DNA of 64,000 bases, from contig NZ_LDIG01000153.1 of the NCBI RefSeq assembly GCF_015845845.1, positions 23,681 to 87,680 on the forward strand. The letters run 5' to 3'. Under the pieces are notes generated by a model, which had not been told where the DNA came from, did not search any database, and saw nothing but the letters and a program-made list of their open reading frames with translations. The stretch is from Paenibacillus dendritiformis. GTDB lineage: Bacteria; Bacillota; Bacilli; Paenibacillales; Paenibacillaceae. Below are positions 46,745-55,800 of the stretch, in pieces (position 1 is the first letter of the stretch; every line of letters starts with the position of its first letter). A program made the translations under genes and the position numbers.

Positions 46745-48915
46745 GCGGTATTCATCCCTTTCACCGGTTGGCGCCGTTCCTTCAAGAATATATTTATAAA
46801 AAGCGCTGGGAGACGCTGAAGGAGGCCCAAGTCGGGGCCTGCCGCGTGCTCTTCGATTCGCCGAACCATCTGCTGATCGCATCCGGCACGGCATCGGGCA
46901 AGACCGAAGCCGCCTTTTTCCCGGCCTTGACAGAACTGCACGAGCGCCCTTCCGCATCGGTCGGGATTCTGTACATCGGCCCGCTGAAGGCGCTTATCAA
47001 CGACCAGTTCGAGCGTCTGAACGACATGCTGCGCGAAGCCGGCATTCCGGTGCGGCATTGGCATGGAGACGTGTCCCAAGCGGAGAAGGCGAAGCTGCTG
47101 AAAAGACCGTCCGGCGTACTGCAGATTACGCCGGAATCGCTGGAAGGACTGTTAATGAACAAGCCGAATGCGATTCCCGCTCTGTTCCGCGACCTGCGTT
47201 ATGTCGTGATTGATGAGGTCCACGCCTTCATGGGGGCGGATCGCGGCATTCAAGTGCTGAGCCAGTTGGCCCGGGTGGAACGGATGGCAGGCTGCCATCC
47301 GAGACGGATCGGCTTGTCTGCGACACTGGGCGATTACGATGCCGCCTGTGAATGGCTGGGCGCAGGCTCGCCGCATGCTGTCGAAGTTGTGGCGCCCCGC
47401 GCGGGCCGCAAGCTGAGATTGAATGTCGAGCATTTCTCCTTTCCTGCCGCCCATGACGAGGAGCAGACGGAGCAGGCGGCGAATGCGCGCAAAGCTTATT
47501 ATGACTATATCTATGATCATATGCGCCTCAAAAAGGCGCTTATCTTCACGAACAGCCGCTCCGATGCGGAGCTGACGACGCTAGAGCTGCGCCGCGTCGC
47601 CGCACGGCGCCAGGAGCGGGATGTCTTCCACGTGCACCACGGCAGCATTTCGGCCATGCTGCGCGAAGAGGCCGAGGCCGCGCTGCGCGTTGGCCGCGGG
47701 CCAGCGGTAGCCGCGGCGACGGTCACCTTGGAGCTGGGCATCGATCTCGGCGAGCTGGAACGGGTCGTCCAGCTGGGAGCGCCCTACAGCTGCTCCAGCT
47801 TCGTGCAGCGGCTCGGCCGATCGGGAAGACGCGGCGATGCGGTATCCGAGATGCTGTTCGCGATCCCGGAAGAGGAGGACGAGGAGGCGCAGCTCCCCGC
47901 CCGAATGCCTTGGACGCTGCTGCGCGCGATCGCGGTCATCGAGCTGTATGTGCGGGACAAGTGGATTGAGCCGCTCACGCTGCGGAAGAAGCCGATCGGC
48001 CTGCTGTACCATCAGACGATGAGCATATTGAAGGGCATGGGGGAAGCGACGCCGGCCGAACTGGCCCGGGAGGTGCTGACGCTGCCGCCGTTCCTGAACT
48101 TCGATGCGGAAGAATATAAGCTTTTCCTCCGGTATTTGCTGCAGACCGATCATGTGCAGCGAACCGAGGAAGGAACGCTTCTGATCGGTCTGACCGGGGA
48201 GAAAATCGTGAACCATTTCCGCTTCTATGCGGTATTTAAAGACGATGAAGAGCATGCCGTATATAACGGTTCGGAGGAGCTGGGCTCGATTACGACCGTT
48301 CCGCCGCCGGGCTATTGCTTTTCTCTGGCGGGCAAGCTGTGGAAGGTCGTCGAGGTTGACGCGAAGCACAAGGCCGTCTATGTCAAGCCTGCCCGCGGCA
48401 AGGTGGACACGCTCTGGCTCGGGGCCGGGGGCGATGTGCATACATCGGTCATGGCCAAGATGCGCGATATTTTGGCGGATCATGAGATTTATCCGTACTT
48501 GGCGCCGGGGGCCGTCAAGCGGCTCGAGCGGGCCCGCCGTCTTGCCAGAGAGAGCGGTCTGCTCAGGCAGTGCGTGATTCCGGCGGGAGGGGATTCTTAT
48601 TTCATCCTGCCTTGGGTAGGCACGAAGCCTTTCCGCACATTGGAGCGCATTTTGAAGCACCGGCTTGCCGAGCGTCTTGCCCTCCGGTCCATTGTGCCGA
48701 TGGAGCCGTACTATATGGTCGTCTCCGGTCATGCGGATGCGCCCGCATTGCTGGATCAACTGCGAGCAGAGCTGAATGGCGGAACCGATTTGATGAGTCT
48801 GTTAGCGCCGGAGGAGGCGCCTTATTTAGGCAAATATGATGAATTCGTAGCTCCGGAGCTCGTCCGGAAGGCGTTTGCCGTCGATGGGCTGGAGCTGTTC
48901 CCTGCTGAATGGTAA
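46741..48915 (+). CDS. Lhr/BrxHI-like DEAD/H-box helicase
   Basis: A 724-residue superfamily 2 helicase. Motif I is ASGTASGKTEAAFFP (residues about 39-53), motif II VIDEVHAF, motif III GLSATLGD, and motif VI RLGRSGRRGD. The later part has a winged-helix and a long C-terminal extension as in Lhr-like enzymes. It would unwind or translocate on nucleic acid. The start overlaps the ATPase stop by 4 bases, so the TerB, ATPase and helicase genes form one coupled unit. BREX type 2 loci hold similar BrxD and BrxHI proteins, but no pglX, pglZ or brxC is present here. Confidence 0.88.
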   Translation: MSGIHPFHRLAPFLQEYIYKKRWETLKEAQVGACRVLFDSPNHLLIASGTASGKTEAAFFPALTELHERPSASVGILYIGPLKALINDQFERLNDMLREAGIPVRHWHGDVSQAEKAKLLKRPSGVLQITPESLEGLLMNKPNAIPALFRDLRYVVIDEVHAFMGADRGIQVLSQLARVERMAGCHPRRIGLSATLGDYDAACEWLGAGSPHAVEVVAPRAGRKLRLNVEHFSFPAAHDEEQTEQAANARKAYYDYIYDHMRLKKALIFTNSRSDAELTTLELRRVAARRQERDVFHVHHGSISAMLREEAEAALRVGRGPAVAAATVTLELGIDLGELERVVQLGAPYSCSSFVQRLGRSGRRGDAVSEMLFAIPEEEDEEAQLPARMPWTLLRAIAVIELYVRDKWIEPLTLRKKPIGLLYHQTMSILKGMGEATPAELAREVLTLPPFLNFDAEEYKLFLRYLLQTDHVQRTEEGTLLIGLTGEKIVNHFRFYAVFKDDEEHAVYNGSEELGSITTVPPPGYCFSLAGKLWKVVEVDAKHKAVYVKPARGKVDTLWLGAGGDVHTSVMAKMRDILADHEIYPYLAPGAVKRLERARRLARESGLLRQCVIPAGGDSYFILPWVGTKPFRTLERILKHRLAERLALRSIVPMEPYYMVVSGHADAPALLDQLRAELNGGTDLMSLLAPEEAPYLGKYDEFVAPELVRKAFAVDGLELFPAEW

Positions 48916-49112
48916 CGCTGAAAACACTGAAAAGCGAGTGTCTTTTGTCGAATTATGGAGATTTTTATCTGGCTGTGATAGTCCTTTGTCGCCATATAGT
49001 TAGTCGATTATTTTCACTTGCATGGGACTTTTTCCCCTATCGCGCGGATTGGATATATGGTTATGATGGTTAGGTACGAAAATTTGTGACAGATCTTAGG
49101 AGGATATCTGCT

Positions 49113-49970
49113 TTGAAAAAATGGACACTCGCGTTATTAGGGGCAATCTTGGCGTTGGGAATCACGGCTTGCGGCGATAAAGGCGTTGCCGGTGATGCGA
49201 CCAACGCGGAAAAACCGGCGGATGCACAAACAGAAAAAGAAAATGCGCCGGCATTGACTGCGGATGAACTGCTGACGAAGATGGCGGAAGCCAGCCAAAA
49301 GATGAAGAACTTCGCGATGGATGCGAGCATCAACCAGAACATTACGGTCGCTCAGGGCGATCAGAAGCAAGAGCAGAAGGTTGATATCTCGATGAAGGCG
49401 GACTTCAGCAAAGAACCGTTCGGCATGTACCAAGAGATGAAGATGTCTATGCCTGGCCAAGGCGAACAGGATATCAAGCAGTATATTTCCAAGGAAGCGA
49501 TCTACACGCATGTGGATGGAGAATGGGTGAAGCTTCCGGACGAAATGATTGGCGATATGGTTAAGCAGATGGAAGAATCCGCGAAAATCGAAACTCAAAT
49601 GGAGCAGTTCAAATCTTTCTCCAAAGATATGAAAGTGGCGGAAGAGGGAGACAAGTACGTATTGACAGCTGATTTGTCCGGCGATGGAATCAAAGAGCTC
49701 GCCAAGAACTTGATGAACCAGTCGGGCAGCGGCGAAGACGCGCAAACCCAGGCTCTGATCGAGCAAATGGATATCAAAAATGTCAAAGTTACGTATGCGG
49801 TCAACAAAGAATCGTTCCTGCCGCTTCAATCCGACGTCGACATGACGATGGAAATGGAGCAAGACGGTCAGAAAATCTCCATGGACATGGTGATGAAGAG
49901 CACGTTCTCCAAGCATGACGAAGTGGGCGAAATCAAAATCCCTCAAGAGGTGCTGGACAGCGCTCAATAA
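49113..49970 (+). CDS. DUF6612-type lipoprotein
   Basis: A 285-residue lipoprotein with signal MKKWTLALLGAILALGITAC (lipobox ITAC) and a body rich in Met, Lys and Gln (KMAEASQKMKNFAMDASINQN, SMKADFS, YISKEAIYTHVDGEWVK) like DUF6612/LppX-type proteins. It is anchored outside the membrane; role unknown. The TTG start at 49113 follows AGGAGG (49098-49103) at 9 bases and begins exactly at a classic signal; the GTG at 49086 precedes that site. Confidence 0.8.
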   Translation: MKKWTLALLGAILALGITACGDKGVAGDATNAEKPADAQTEKENAPALTADELLTKMAEASQKMKNFAMDASINQNITVAQGDQKQEQKVDISMKADFSKEPFGMYQEMKMSMPGQGEQDIKQYISKEAIYTHVDGEWVKLPDEMIGDMVKQMEESAKIETQMEQFKSFSKDMKVAEEGDKYVLTADLSGDGIKELAKNLMNQSGSGEDAQTQALIEQMDIKNVKVTYAVNKESFLPLQSDVDMTMEMEQDGQKISMDMVMKSTFSKHDEVGEIKIPQEVLDSAQ

Positions 49971-49983
49971 TTGAATCGCGTTC

Positions 49984-50017
49984 AACCGCCGGATCCGGAA
50001 GGATTCGGCGGTTTTTT
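49984..50017 (+). terminator. Rho-independent terminator
   Basis: AACCGCCGGATCC (49984-49996) pairs with GGATTCGGCGGTT (50001-50013), then six T through 50017. It ends the lipoprotein gene. Confidence 0.88.
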
Positions 50018-50073
50018 GCGCGGGTGGAGCTTTTCTCGCTGCGTGTTGGAAGGAGAAATCTATTCTCTCCGCC

Positions 50074-50807
50074 TTATGCCAGCCCCAGCTTGCGCTCGAT
50101 TTGCCAAATGGCCTCCTCCACGGTGGCGACCGTTTCTGTCTGCTCGGCCATGTCCTTGAGACGGAGCGCTCCGATGGCGGCCTCGCTCTCGCCGATGAGC
50201 AGCACGAAGCGAATTCGTTGGGTGGCGGCGGAGGCAAGCGATCTTTTGAGCTTGCGGCCGCTCGTATCCAGCGAGGTGCGAATTCCGCTGGCCCGAAGCG
50301 CGGCGGCGGTCCGGAGAACAGGAACCGCCGATTGTTCCATCTTATCGTCGCCGGGATGTCCAGGCGGCGGAACGCCTCGACGGCAAGCTGCATCAGCTCG
50401 GCCTCGGCTTCCGGCCCTGCAATGCCGACGATATCGGCATCGCATTGCAGAAATTCCCGCAGCCTTCCCCGTTTCACCGGCCCGTCGCGGAATACTTTGC
50501 CGATCTCATACCGTTTGTACGGCAGCTCCAGACCGGGATTCATGGCGATGACCTTGGCGAACGGAATCGTCAGATCGTAGCGCAGCCCTAACTGCCGCTT
50601 CCCTTGATCGCTCAACCGGTACATTTCCTTCACGATTTCTTCCCCGCCGGCATATTTCGATGTCAATACATCAAGCTCATGCAATATCGTGCTCTCCATC
50701 GCCTCGAAGCGGTACAGCTCGAACAGGTTCCGCAGCACGTCCTGCACTTGCTGGCGCGCGGCTTGCTCCGGACCGAAAAAATCATAAGTCCCTTTTACGT
50801 TTTGCAT
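50074..50807 (-). pseudogene. hisS: Histidyl-tRNA synthetase, internally deleted and frameshifted
   Basis: The start ATG at 50807 follows AGGAGG at 9 bases. The first 160 codons encode the HisRS N-terminal core (MQNVKGTYDFFGPEQAARQQ, motif 2 around VFRDGPVKRGRLREFLQ). At about 50326 the sequence jumps, in another frame, to the C-terminal anticodon-binding part (PVLRTAAALRASG, TSGRKLKRSLASAA) which reaches TAA at 50074. About 175 residues of the normal 420, including motif 3, are missing. This is a dead synthetase copy; a working hisS must lie elsewhere. Its upstream attenuator appears intact. Confidence 0.88.
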
Positions 50808-50840
50808 CGTATCCAGCCTCCTGTGTTCCTCTGGAAAATA

Positions 50841-50873
50841 AAAAACGCGCCGGACCTCTTGATCCCGCGCGCC
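50841..50873 (-). terminator. Attenuator terminator of the hisS leader
   Basis: On the minus strand CGCGCGGGATC and GTCCGGCGCG pair around AAGAG with one mismatch and a G-T pair, followed by six T. It lies between the leader peptide and the hisS ribosome site. Confidence 0.75.
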
Positions 50874-50936
50874 GGTTATATGCCGCAGGGAGGCCAACGC
50901 GAACAGCGTTAGCCCTCCCTGATAGGTTCAGGGGTG

Positions 50937-50984
50937 CTAACGCTTCTTGTGATGATGAAGTTGAGTCTGCTTGATTCGGTTCAT
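50937..50984 (-). CDS. Histidine leader peptide (hisL-like)
   Basis: A 15-codon ORF, MNRIKQTQLHHHKKR, with ATG at 50984-50982 preceded by GGAGGAAC at 6 bases, and TAG at 50939-50937. Three consecutive His codons (CAT CAT CAC) lie near the end. It resembles the enterobacterial his leader peptide in design and would sense charged tRNA-His. It is too short for standard gene calls. The hairpins that follow it support a regulatory role. Confidence 0.75.
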   Translation of the reverse strand: MNRIKQTQLHHHKKR

Positions 50985-51060
50985 GAGCAGGTTCCTCCAT
51001 CGCATGTAGTATTACAGAGTATAGCGAATGGCTTGGGAAAAAGCAACTCCTCCGCCGGCC

Positions 51061-51900
51061 TCAAGAAGCAGAATAAGACTGGAGCTGTGTCCTCGCCTTC
51101 CGAATGATATCTCCGATCTTTTGCTCTAGCTGAAAGACTTGGCGAGTGCGTTCATTCCGCTGGCGGGCGGAGGCGGTCATCGAGGTGAGCGCCTTCAGGC
51201 TGGCGCCGGCATCGCCCTTCCTCGCGGCTTGCGTTAACGTGCTCCGGGCCGCGGAGAGGCGGCTTTTGCAGGTGCTTGCGGCACTCTTCGCTTTCTTGAT
51301 CTGGACCTTGACCGTATCGATAGCGGAGAGCGTCTGGCGCACGCGCTTGGCAGCGTCGCTGCGAGCTTGCCTGGCCGACTTCAGCGCGGCTTGGCGGCGG
51401 CGGATGTCCTCCCGCGCGGTCTGGACGAGCGGCTTCATGCCGGTATGCTGCAGGCGGAGTGCCGCGTTCAACTGCTTGTTCTTCCATATCTTTGCGGCCG
51501 AGATCTGCTTGTTCAAGGCGCTGTAGGCGTCGAACAGCGGCTGATACTTGTTCTTCGATTCTTGGACTTGCGAACCGAGGCGCTTTAGCTTTTCTTCATG
51601 CATACGCTTCAGCTGCTGCCGGATCCCGGTCAGCGCCTCCGCATTGTCGTAGTGCAGGCGCTTCGTCTTCTCCTGCCATTCCCGCTCTGCCGTCTCGAGC
51701 TGCAGCAGCTCCCGGTAAAGCTGAGTCAGCTTGTCCGCCTGCGTCCGCTCCGCTGCCGCGGCCATCTTGTCGAAGGCGGCCTTGGCCGTGGCGGACAGCT
51801 CCGCCGATGCTGCGTGGAGCGCCGCCGGGCTGGCCAGCAGGCATGCGAGCGCGAGTGCAATGAGGAGCGATGGCATAATCACGCCGGGTTGTTTCTTCAT
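51061..51900 (-). CDS. Secreted coiled-coil protein of unknown function
   Basis: A 279-residue protein (from ATG 51900; 51903 is also possible) with an N-terminal signal ending near LLASPAALHAASA. The rest is almost entirely alpha-helical, with heptad-like runs rich in Lys, Arg, Gln and Ala (LYRELLQLETAEREWQEKTKRL, IRRRQAALKSARQARSDAAKR). No known domain was recognised; it may be a cell-surface or spore-related helical protein. A minus-strand terminator lies 85 bp upstream. Confidence 0.7.
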   Translation of the reverse strand: MKKQPGVIMPSLLIALALACLLASPAALHAASAELSATAKAAFDKMAAAAERTQADKLTQLYRELLQLETAEREWQEKTKRLHYDNAEALTGIRQQLKRMHEEKLKRLGSQVQESKNKYQPLFDAYSALNKQISAAKIWKNKQLNAALRLQHTGMKPLVQTAREDIRRRQAALKSARQARSDAAKRVRQTLSAIDTVKVQIKKAKSAASTCKSRLSAARSTLTQAARKGDAGASLKALTSMTASARQRNERTRQVFQLEQKIGDIIRKARTQLQSYSAS

Positions 51901-51973
51901 CATGATCGTCTCATCCTCTCTTTATCGTTTTCTAAAATATCCGGCCCCTGCCTTCCATATCCCCACGCGCAAG

Positions 51974-52033
51974 AAAAGAAAAGCAAAAAAGCACCTGCAA
52001 GAAGGGCTATCAAGCCCATTCTTGCGGGTGCTT
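51974..52033 (-). terminator. Long hairpin terminator upstream of the coiled-coil gene
   Basis: AAGCACCTGCAAGAA (51989-52003) pairs with TTCTTGCGGGTGCTT (52019-52033), with an inner GGGC/GCCC. On the minus strand the stem is followed by CTTTTTTGCTTTTC, a good T-run. It stands before, not after, the minus-strand gene at 51900, so it either ends an unseen upstream transcript or attenuates this gene. Confidence 0.7.
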
Positions 52034-52849
52034 CCATCGCAAGTGCCGGTATTTGTCATTCGAGTTAATGGTATGAAAGAATGCGAGATTTGTCAAGGCG
52101 AACAGATAAGGATCGTGTCTTTGCTTGCAAAATGGGTAATGGGGCCGTTAGATAACACCTATAGAGTGCGTTATTGGGAGAAGAGGGCTTTGTCGAAATA
52201 TGGGAGATAGAGGGGCCGGGCTGATTAGAGGAAATTTTAGCAAAATCCTGCACCCGCGCAGGATTTTTTTGCCTTGGCTGGCCGATTTGGCAGAATTACT
52301 GCAAAACTACATCAATTCCACCCGATTTCCTCCGATTCAAGCCGCAATAGCTTAAATTCCTGCACATTTGCAGCTTTCCTTCTGCCAAGTAGGGGTGTCG
52401 GCCGAAATCCTGCAGAATTGCAGCATTTTTTCCAAGAAGTAGTGTTAATCGCAAACTCCCCTAGAAGCAACTTTGTCCCCAAAACGGCATATACCGCAGC
52501 ATACGCTGGTTTTATGACGCCGTCACTGTCCATCCAAGGCTTGTTTCAGAAGGCTTGTTGTAGAAGCCGGGGTCGCCAGGAAAGCGAAAGCAGCCGGCAT
52601 ATGGGGAGAGGCGAAAAACGACGATACGTCATCCAACCGGGAAATTCCTGCTTCATTTTAAAATTATATTTTATAAAAAATATTGATATTTAAAATAATG
52701 TTTCAATATGATAGGGAGTAACAGCCGCGGGCTGTTCAGATGGGAACGAAGGAGGGAGCACTGATATCTGTTCGCTGCGCTTGGCAGCAGGATTGACGGC
52801 ACGGAAGCAGGGAAGTGATCAATCATCTCATTAGGGAGTGAATGAACGA
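52034..52849. other. Gene-poor region with palindromic CTGCA elements
   Basis: About 800 bp with no supported gene. A frame at 52073-52210 (MKECEICQGEQIRIVSL...) has no ribosome site and may be a decayed fragment. A strong terminator-like element is at 52242-52270 (AAATCCTGC / GCAGGATTT plus T-run). Further TCCTGCA-N4/5-TGCAGC palindromes are at 52358-52374 and 52408-52424. Confidence 0.5.
52242..52270 (+). terminator. CTGCA-type hairpin with T-run
   Basis: AAATCCTGC (52243-52251) pairs with GCAGGATTT (52258-52266), loop ACCCGC, followed by further T to 52270. It has terminator form and is also one of the dispersed TCCTGC palindromes. Confidence 0.75.
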
Positions 52850-55800
52850 ATGAACAGGACACGGCATTCATTTCACGGCAGGGCGATGATGTCTCTTGGG
52901 GTGGCGCTGATTCTTTTGCTGGGGACGGGGCTATCCGGATTTGGAAGCGCTTTACCGTTTGTCCATGCGGAAGAAACGGACGACGCGAGGCCGATCGTGC
53001 TGGAGGAGTTCGAGGAGCTGACGAACCTGCGAGCCAGCCATGCGCAAGCCAATTCCGTCGAATTGAGCCTGATCAGCCGGCCGGAGACCATCTATTACGG
53101 TCATCATGCGGTGAAGCTGAGCTATGACTTTAGCGGCCAGCCGAACACATCGGCAGCGTATGTGAACTTCTATAATCCGGATGGCACGAGGGGGAGAGCA
53201 GTCCCGGGCCAGCCCCGGAAATTAGGCCTGTGGGTATATGGAAATCAAAACAATAACTGGCTGCGCGCCGCGGTGGCGGATGGAAGCGGCAAGGCTTTGC
53301 CCGCGCTCGATTTTACGACGTCATCGGGCTTCAATTGGCAGGGGTGGAAATATGTCACCGCAGACGTTCCGCAAAATATACAATGGCCTCTCAAGCTGAA
53401 CCAGATCTATATGGCCGCCACAAAAGCGGAAAACAAAAACAGCGGGGCTATTTATTTCGACCGGCTATCCGCTATCTATTCAAGCTCCCCGATTCATCAC
53501 TTGGACATCGCTGGATTGCCGCCGCACATGCAGGCCGGGAGCAGTCAAGCGGTTCAAGTGGTTGAGACGCGCAGCGGGAGCACGGCTCCCCGGCGGATCG
53601 AGAGCCGCGTCCAACTGACCAGCAGCGACGAGAGTGTCGCGACCGTGACGCGGGCGACGTATGATTCGATCACGGCCGTCGGCGCCGGGACGGCTATTAT
53701 AACGGCCGAATACAGCGATGCGCCCCCGGTCCGGGTGACGCTGACCGTGACGGAGGATGCGCCGAAGCTGGAGCGGATTGAGGTGTCCGGCCCGCAAAAG
53801 ATGGTGCGGACGGCGACCGGTGCTTTAAAGGCGTATGCGGTCTATGCGGGACTTGAGGCGCCGGTGGAAATGGTGGGCGGCGCCCGCTTCGCCAGCAGCC
53901 GGCCGGAAGTGGCAAGCGTCGATGACCGCGGCGGGCTGGAAGCCCATGCGATTGGATCGGCGGCGATTACGGTCACGTCCGTGACCTACCGCAACATTTC
54001 GGCGGTCCATCAAATCGAGGTGCACGAGCCGATACCCGAGCTGGAGAGCATCCAATTCCGCGGGTTGAGCGCGGTCGCGATAGGCGGCTCGTTCGAGACG
54101 GAGGTGTACGGCACCTATTCGTGGGTGGAGGAGCCGGTGAAAATTACGGAAGGCGTAAAGTATGCGAGCAGCAATCCGGAGGTCGCCTCGATCGATGAGA
54201 ACGGGACAGTGACCGGAATCAAGGTAGGTGGGACGCGCATTATGGCAACGTATGAGGGCAAGACCAGCTCCGTATATGTCGTCGTCAACAAGGAGCTGGC
54301 AGCTATTCCGAAGGCGGAGATGAGAGCGGCGTGGATCGCGACGGTGGAAAATATCGATTGGCCGGCGAAGGGCACGACCGGGGCAGAGGAGCAGAAGCAG
54401 CAGTACAGGAAGCTGCTCGACGAGCTGCAGGCCGCGGGAATGAACGCGGTCATTATGCAGAATAAGCCGACGGCGGATGCCTTCTACCCGTCGGAGTACG
54501 GCCCATGGTCGGAGTGGCTGACGGGCGTGCAGGGACAAGATCCGGGGTATGATCCTCTCGCCTTCATGCTGGAGGAAACCCATAACCGGAACATGGAATT
54601 CCATGCCTGGTTCAATCCGTACCGCGTCAGCATGAAGAACGATATCGAGCGGCTGGTGGAGGATCATCCGGCGCGCAAGCACCCGGACTGGGTTCTCTCG
54701 TTCGGGGGCAAGCTGTATTTCGATCCGGGCAATCCGGAGGCGCGCCAATTTATTACGGACAGCGTCATGGAGGTGGTGACAAAGTACGACATCGATGCCG
54801 TCCACTTCGATGATTACTTTTACCCGTATCCGATCGAAGGCGCCGAGTTCCCGGACGATGCATCGTATGCGAAGTACGGCGCGGGCTTCCCGGATCGGGC
54901 CGCCTGGCGCCGGGACAATGTGAACCGGTTCATTCGCGGCGTAAGCGAGGCGATCAAGCGGGAGAAGAGCTACGTCAAATTCGGGATCAGCCCGTTCGGC
55001 ATCTGGAAGAATAGGAGCAAGGATCCGGAAGGCTCCGATACAAATGGCTTAAGCAGCTATGAAGCGCTGAACGCCGATTCGAAGAAATGGGTGGAGGAGG
55101 AATGGATCGATTACATCACTCCTCAGATTTATTGGTATATGGGCTATTCTCCGGCCGCCTATGACACCTTGATTGCCTGGTGGAGCGGGGTGACGGCCGG
55201 CAAGAACGTGCATCTGTACAGCGGCCAGGCGATTTACCGGATCGGACAGGGAGACGGGTGGATGGATCCGGAGGAAATGCCGAACCAGGTGAACTTCAAC
55301 CGCAATTTCGCGGAAGTGTCCGGCAGCATGTATTTCAGCGCCCAATGGTTCGCCGCCAATCCGCTCGGCTTCACCGAGCGTTTGCGCAGCGATCTGTGCC
55401 GATATCCGGCGCTCGTGCCGGCGATGCCTTGGCTTGATGCGCAGGCTCCGGCCGCGCCTTCCGGGGTATCGGCCCGCAATGCTGGCGGGGGCGTCGAGCT
55501 GAAGTGGAAGACGGCGAGCGATGAGACGTATTATGCCGTCTACCGGTTCGAAGGCAACACCGCGGGCAGCATCGCAGACCCGGCGCATCTGCTTGGCACG
55601 ATGCGCAAGCAGTCCGGGCAAGCGATGCAGGCTTACGTGGATCGGACGGCAACGAAGGGACAACAATACACGTATGTGGTGACCGCCGTCGATCGGATTC
55701 ATAACGAGAGTGCTGCCAGCGAAGCGGTCACCTTGACGGCCGCGGAACCGACCGATCCGAAGCCGACGCCGTCCGATCCGCCGTCATCGTCCGGGGGTTC

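Larger units (their letters stand above)
50808..51000 (-). promoter_or_regulatory. Histidine attenuator leader (ribosome-mediated) upstream of hisS remnant
   Basis: The minus-strand leader contains a ribosome site, a 15-codon peptide with three adjacent His codons, and alternative hairpins. GCGTTAGC and GCTAACGC form an outer stem just after the peptide with inner CCCTGA/TCAGGG. GGGAGGGCTAACGC can instead pair with GCGTTGGCCTCCC. A GC-rich terminator with six T follows (50841-50873). This is the classical attenuator layout: stalling at His codons would favour the alternative fold and read-through. No T-box motif was seen. Confidence 0.75.

Noticed and set aside
47581..48759. Antisense open frame opposite the helicase
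   Set aside because: Same kind of shadow; the sense helicase motifs are clear.
43467..48915. Complete BREX system
   Set aside because: Only BrxD- and BrxHI-like proteins are present; brxA, brxB, brxC, pglX and pglZ are not in the window.
49137..50897. Single long minus-strand frame joining hisS N-terminus with the strand opposite the lipoprotein
   Set aside because: Only the first 160 codons after 50807 are hisS; the rest is an antisense reading of the lipoprotein gene.
50808..51000. T-box riboswitch upstream of hisS
   Set aside because: No AGGGUGGNACCGCG-type antiterminator or specifier loop was seen; the leader peptide with His codons explains the region better.
52274..52693. 139-codon open frame
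   Set aside because: It contains the palindromic elements, lacks a ribosome site and has no recognisable domain.
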